From Bacillus dicomae (GTDB lineage Bacteria; Bacillota; Bacilli; Bacillales; Bacillaceae_G), in contig NZ_VHIV01000014.1 in NCBI RefSeq assembly GCF_006494425.1, forward strand, positions 1 to 50,505: a stretch of DNA of 50,505 nucleotides. The letters run 5' to 3'. Shown piece after piece: positions 48,485 through 50,505 of the stretch. Made by a program: the position numbers and the translations under genes. The stretch's first letter is position 1. The number at the start of each line of letters is the position of its first letter. Below the pieces are notes generated by a model. That model saw only the letters and a list, made by a program, of their open reading frames with translations. It was not told the origin of the DNA and did no database searches.

Positions 48485-48610
48485 AACGTCCTGTTTAGGT
48501 CTACCCTATTCGGACGAAAAAGAGTAAACGAATTTATCATAATTCTCAACGTCCTGTTTACATGTACGGAAAATAAATGTTATTATGTAGTTAGAGTTAA
48601 TTTCCGAACA
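48485..48610. repeat. res-like repeats and promoter upstream of resolvase
   Basis: Direct repeat AACGTCCTGTTTA at 48485 and 48548. Inverted repeat TGTACGGAAAATAA (48563) with TTAATTTCCGAACA (48597). A third TGTCCG half-site lies on the minus strand at 48616-48621. A promoter TTTACA (48557), 18-base spacer, TATTAT (48581) lies inside. This is the usual place for a res site that also autoregulates. Confidence 0.55.
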
Positions 48611-48636
48611 CGTTAACGGACAAAGGGGAAGATATT

Positions 48637-49221
48637 ATGATAATTGGTTATGCTCGTGTTTCTACACAAGAACAAAATTTAGCTAGGCAATTGAAACAGC
48701 TGAATGATTATGGATGTGATCATGTGTATGAAGAGAAAACAAGCGGAGCAACAACGAACAGAGAAGAACTTCAATTAATGCTTGATAGTTTAAAAGAAGG
48801 TGACACGATTGTAGTTACTGATTTAACTCGTATTAGTCGTAGCACGAAAGATCTATTTGAACTCATTGAGGTTATTAAGGGAAAAGGAGCTTCAATTAAA
48901 TCAATAAAAGACACTTGGCTTGATACGACTAGCGATAACCCATACAGTACTTTCCTACTCACTGTAATGGCTGGTGTTAACCAGTTAGAAAGGGATTTAC
49001 TTAAGATGCGCCAACGAGAAGGAATAGACCTTGCTAAGCAACGCGGCGTATATAAGGGAAGACCTAAGAAGTACGGTGATAAAAATCCTAAAATGGAGCA
49101 CGCTTTAGAATTGCTTGCTAATCGTGAAGAGAATGGCTACACAGTTAAGAAGATATGTGAAGTTACGGGTGTAAGTCGTACAGTTCTTTATGAGAGAGCA
49201 AAAGAAAAGGGGATTATGTAG
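48637..49221 (+). CDS. serine recombinase (resolvase/invertase)
   Basis: 194 residues. Catalytic Ser in GYARVSTQEQN, EKTSGATTNREEL, DLTRISRSTKDL and the long E helix GVNQLERDLLKMRQREGI are all present; a C-terminal HTH (YTVKKICEVTGVSRTVLYERA) follows. Resolves plasmid multimers or inverts DNA. AAGGGGAAG site. Fits ParA and Rep in a plasmid prophage. Confidence 0.92.
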   Translation: MIIGYARVSTQEQNLARQLKQLNDYGCDHVYEEKTSGATTNREELQLMLDSLKEGDTIVVTDLTRISRSTKDLFELIEVIKGKGASIKSIKDTWLDTTSDNPYSTFLLTVMAGVNQLERDLLKMRQREGIDLAKQRGVYKGRPKKYGDKNPKMEHALELLANREENGYTVKKICEVTGVSRTVLYERAKEKGIM

Positions 49222-49222
49222 G

Positions 49223-49666
49223 ATGATAAACATACAAGTGCCAGATAATGAATTTAAAGTTGATTTACGGACTGAGGATTATGGTCAATTGTTAGATAAG
49301 AGACAAGGTATTTATATGATTTACAATGAGGATGGCATTCTTATGTACGCAGGGAAGAGTAAGGATGTCAGAAACCGTGTAAAAATGCATATGAACTCAG
49401 CTAATAGTAATCCGTTAAAAGGATATAATCATAATTTTCATTATGTGGTAGGATTCTATGAAGAATCATATTTTGATTTATCACTTTATGAAATTTACAT
49501 CATTAACACATTAAAACCGAAGCTAAATTACGATAATGTTTATACTTATGAGACGGAAAGGTATATAGATAAGTGGAAAAGTGCTACTACTATTAGACAG
49601 GAGCATGAAGAGGAATTAGAATTACAAAGAAAAATGGATAATTCAATAATAGATTTCAAACTTTAA
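49223..49666 (+). CDS. GIY-YIG domain protein
   Basis: 147 residues. GIYMIYN … LMYAGKSKDVRNRVKMHM is the GIY-YIG core (Tyr, Arg), and Glu in SLYEIYIINTLKPKLNY supplies the metal ligand. Lacks an obvious DNA-binding addition, so it may be a free-standing homing or restriction-type nuclease. Starts one base after the resolvase stop. Confidence 0.86.
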   Translation: MINIQVPDNEFKVDLRTEDYGQLLDKRQGIYMIYNEDGILMYAGKSKDVRNRVKMHMNSANSNPLKGYNHNFHYVVGFYEESYFDLSLYEIYIINTLKPKLNYDNVYTYETERYIDKWKSATTIRQEHEEELELQRKMDNSIIDFKL

Positions 49667-49689
49667 AGTAGCCTAACAGCTGCTTTTTT
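49665..49689 (+). terminator. terminator after GIY-YIG gene
   Basis: AAAGTAGC / GCTGCTTT stem with one G-U, T run. Confidence 0.8.
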
Positions 49690-49702
49690 AGTTTATAAAG
49701 AA

Positions 49703-49721
49703 AAAAGCCCAATACGGGGCT
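49703..49721 (-). terminator. terminator of zinc-ribbon gene
   Basis: Minus strand AGCCC-CGTATT-GGGCT followed by TTTTTTC; the stem includes the gene's stop codon. Confidence 0.8.
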
Positions 49722-49899
49722 AGATACTTTTCTTCATGCCGCATTTACGGCATTCTCTTAAATAGATGAAATCTTTAACGGAACTTTTGAATGCGGTATT
49801 CCCACAATTATCACAGCGACCGCTGATTTTGTCAGGATGTTCTGTGTATGTGTATATCTTGCTTAGATCGTACTTTTGTTCAGGTTGTTTATTCTCCAT
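49720..49899 (-). CDS. zinc-ribbon protein
   Basis: 59 residues with two CxxC pairs (RCDNCG, ECRKCG), a classical zinc ribbon. ATG 49899 follows AGGTG. Could bind nucleic acid or an RNA polymerase part; unknown. Confidence 0.72.
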   Translation of the reverse strand: MENKQPEQKYDLSKIYTYTEHPDKISGRCDNCGNTAFKSSVKDFIYLRECRKCGMKKSI

Positions 49900-50000
49900 T
49901 AGTTTCACCTACATATCAATCTGAATTAATACAGCTTAAATATAATAACACGAAGCGTTCATATAGTGGATGCTTTTTATTTTATAGAGGAGTGATAAAA

Positions 50001-50249
50001 ATGCTTTATTTCTTATTGTATATAGTGATTGGCATGGTGTTTGTATCAACGGGAGCATATGGACCATTGCGAAAGCTAGTTAAAGAGAGTGACGAAAAAA
50101 CGGAAGAAGAAAGAGCGACGGTTGCAATACAGTTTCTTTTGACACTGTTATTTGTAGCTATCATCTGTCCTTTTTGGCCAGTACTATTAACATTTAAAAT
50201 TATTGGATTTTTCAAGAAGGATAAGAAAGAAGTAAAGGCTGACGCTTAA
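50001..50249 (+). CDS. two-pass membrane protein
   Basis: 82 residues. Hydrophobic segments 1-18 (MLYFLLYIVIGMVFVSTG) and 46-70 (FLLTLLFVAIICPFWPVLLTF), Lys-rich tail. GAGGAGTG before ATG 50001. Unknown. Confidence 0.7.
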   Translation: MLYFLLYIVIGMVFVSTGAYGPLRKLVKESDEKTEEERATVAIQFLLTLLFVAIICPFWPVLLTFKIIGFFKKDKKEVKADA

Positions 50250-50272
50250 AAACGTTTGCCTTTTTATTTCAC

Positions 50273-50330
50273 AAAAAAAGAACCTGCAAACCTGCAGATT
50301 CTCCTGATAATGATTTATAGAGCAAGACCC
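50273..50330 (-). ncRNA. tandem small RNA unit 2
   Basis: Promoter TTGAAC (50360-50365), 17-base spacer, TATTAT (50337-50342). Terminator GAATCTGCA-GGTT-TGCAGGTTC (50280-50301) and seven Ts. No reading frame with a ribosome binding site. About 55 bases. Confidence 0.6.
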
Positions 50331-50370
50331 GAAAATATAATACAATAATTCGAAAATCAGTTCAAGTAAA

Positions 50371-50446
50371 TAAAAAGAACCCGCTGGAGTTCGGGTCCTT
50401 TTCATAAGTGATGATGTATTCTCGGCTTGGGAACTGAGAAAAACAC
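50371..50446 (-). ncRNA. tandem small RNA unit 1
   Basis: Promoter TTGAAA (50476-50481), 17-base spacer, TATTAT (50453-50458). The RNA has a 5' hairpin TTCTC/GAGAA and a terminator (50373-50402, 11-base stem with one G-U). Same TATTATATTTT promoter core as unit 2. About 80 bases. Confidence 0.62.
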
Positions 50447-50505
50447 AAAAATATAATACATCGAGTTTTATAGAATTTCAAGACTAAATTAGGGATTACC
50501 GCGAG

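Noticed and set aside
48380-48616. Plus-strand frame of 78 codons beginning MMFMRLLLPLL
   Set aside because: No ribosome binding site; overlaps the well-supported minus-strand 30-codon gene and the resolvase promoter and res-like repeats.
48605-48620. LexA box upstream of the resolvase (CGAACACGTTAAC)
   Set aside because: Right half lacks GTTC at the correct spacing.
49190-49222. Longer GIY-YIG start inside the resolvase gene
   Set aside because: ATG 49223 directly after the resolvase stop is in frame and the extra residues repeat the resolvase end in another frame.
50187-50405. Minus-strand frame of 72 codons at the right end
   Set aside because: No ribosome binding site and it runs through two terminators and a promoter; better explained as two small RNA genes.

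Overview
The window reads as a temperate Siphoviridae-type phage of the Bacillus cereus group that carries plasmid-maintenance genes (a phage-plasmid). The evidence is low GC, strong AGGAGG-type ribosome binding sites, a PBSX/skin-like head module, TP901-1-type tail genes, a BRO/KilAC antirepressor, an AimR/AimP arbitrium pair, and ParA, a Rep primase and a serine resolvase. All assignments come from reading the sequence; no database search was run. The last bases of the window (…GCGAG) placed before the first (GTGGTGAAT-ATG) form an AGGTGG ribosome binding site for terS, so the window may be a complete circular or circularly permuted genome.

Layout. 1-21.1 kb (+): late genes in order terS, terL, portal, minor head, XkdF-type protease/scaffold, capsid, connectors, tail tube, frameshifted tail chaperones, tape measure, Dit, Tal, tail spike, a tyrosine recombinase, XhlA, holin, and an endolysin with a Sec signal peptide. 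21.1-22.6 kb (-): a YolD-like gene behind a LexA box, a small gene, a structured gap and an HTH regulator. 22.6-26.5 kb (+): a conjugation-like module (VirB2-like protein, membrane proteins, a VirD4/FtsK-like ATPase). 26.6-29.9 kb: plasmid module, with parA and an RHH partner on -, three clusters of TTAACGTTAA palindromes, a Rep primase on + and direct repeats behind it. 30.7-30.9 kb: a tiny membrane-peptide gene with an antisense RNA promoter. 31.0-32.4 kb (-): host-interaction type genes. 32.6-36.7 kb: immunity, with a leaderless repressor gene, aimR-aimP, an aimX-position ORF, a CI/Cro pair with three operators, and an antirepressor. 36.7-45.8 kb (+): early genes including a Sak recombinase, a DnaD-like initiator containing iterons, a DnaC-type loader, a three-gene NGI-repeat family, YopX, dUTPase, RusA and the late regulator ArpU. 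46.1-47.0 kb: a gene-free, highly structured stretch of about 0.9 kb ending in a terminator, a candidate giant non-coding RNA. 47.2-50.5 kb: a second copy of the tiny toxin-like locus in inverted orientation, a serine resolvase with res-like repeats, a GIY-YIG protein, a zinc ribbon, a membrane protein and two tandem small-RNA units.

How it fits together. AimR/AimP, two Xre repressors, Cro and SOS (LexA) sites would set lysis versus lysogeny. ParA, Rep and the resolvase would keep the prophage as a plasmid, and the two type I toxin-like loci would stabilise it. Early genes replicate DNA from iterons inside the DnaD-like gene, ArpU would switch on late genes, and the large RNA sits between ArpU and the packaging genes.
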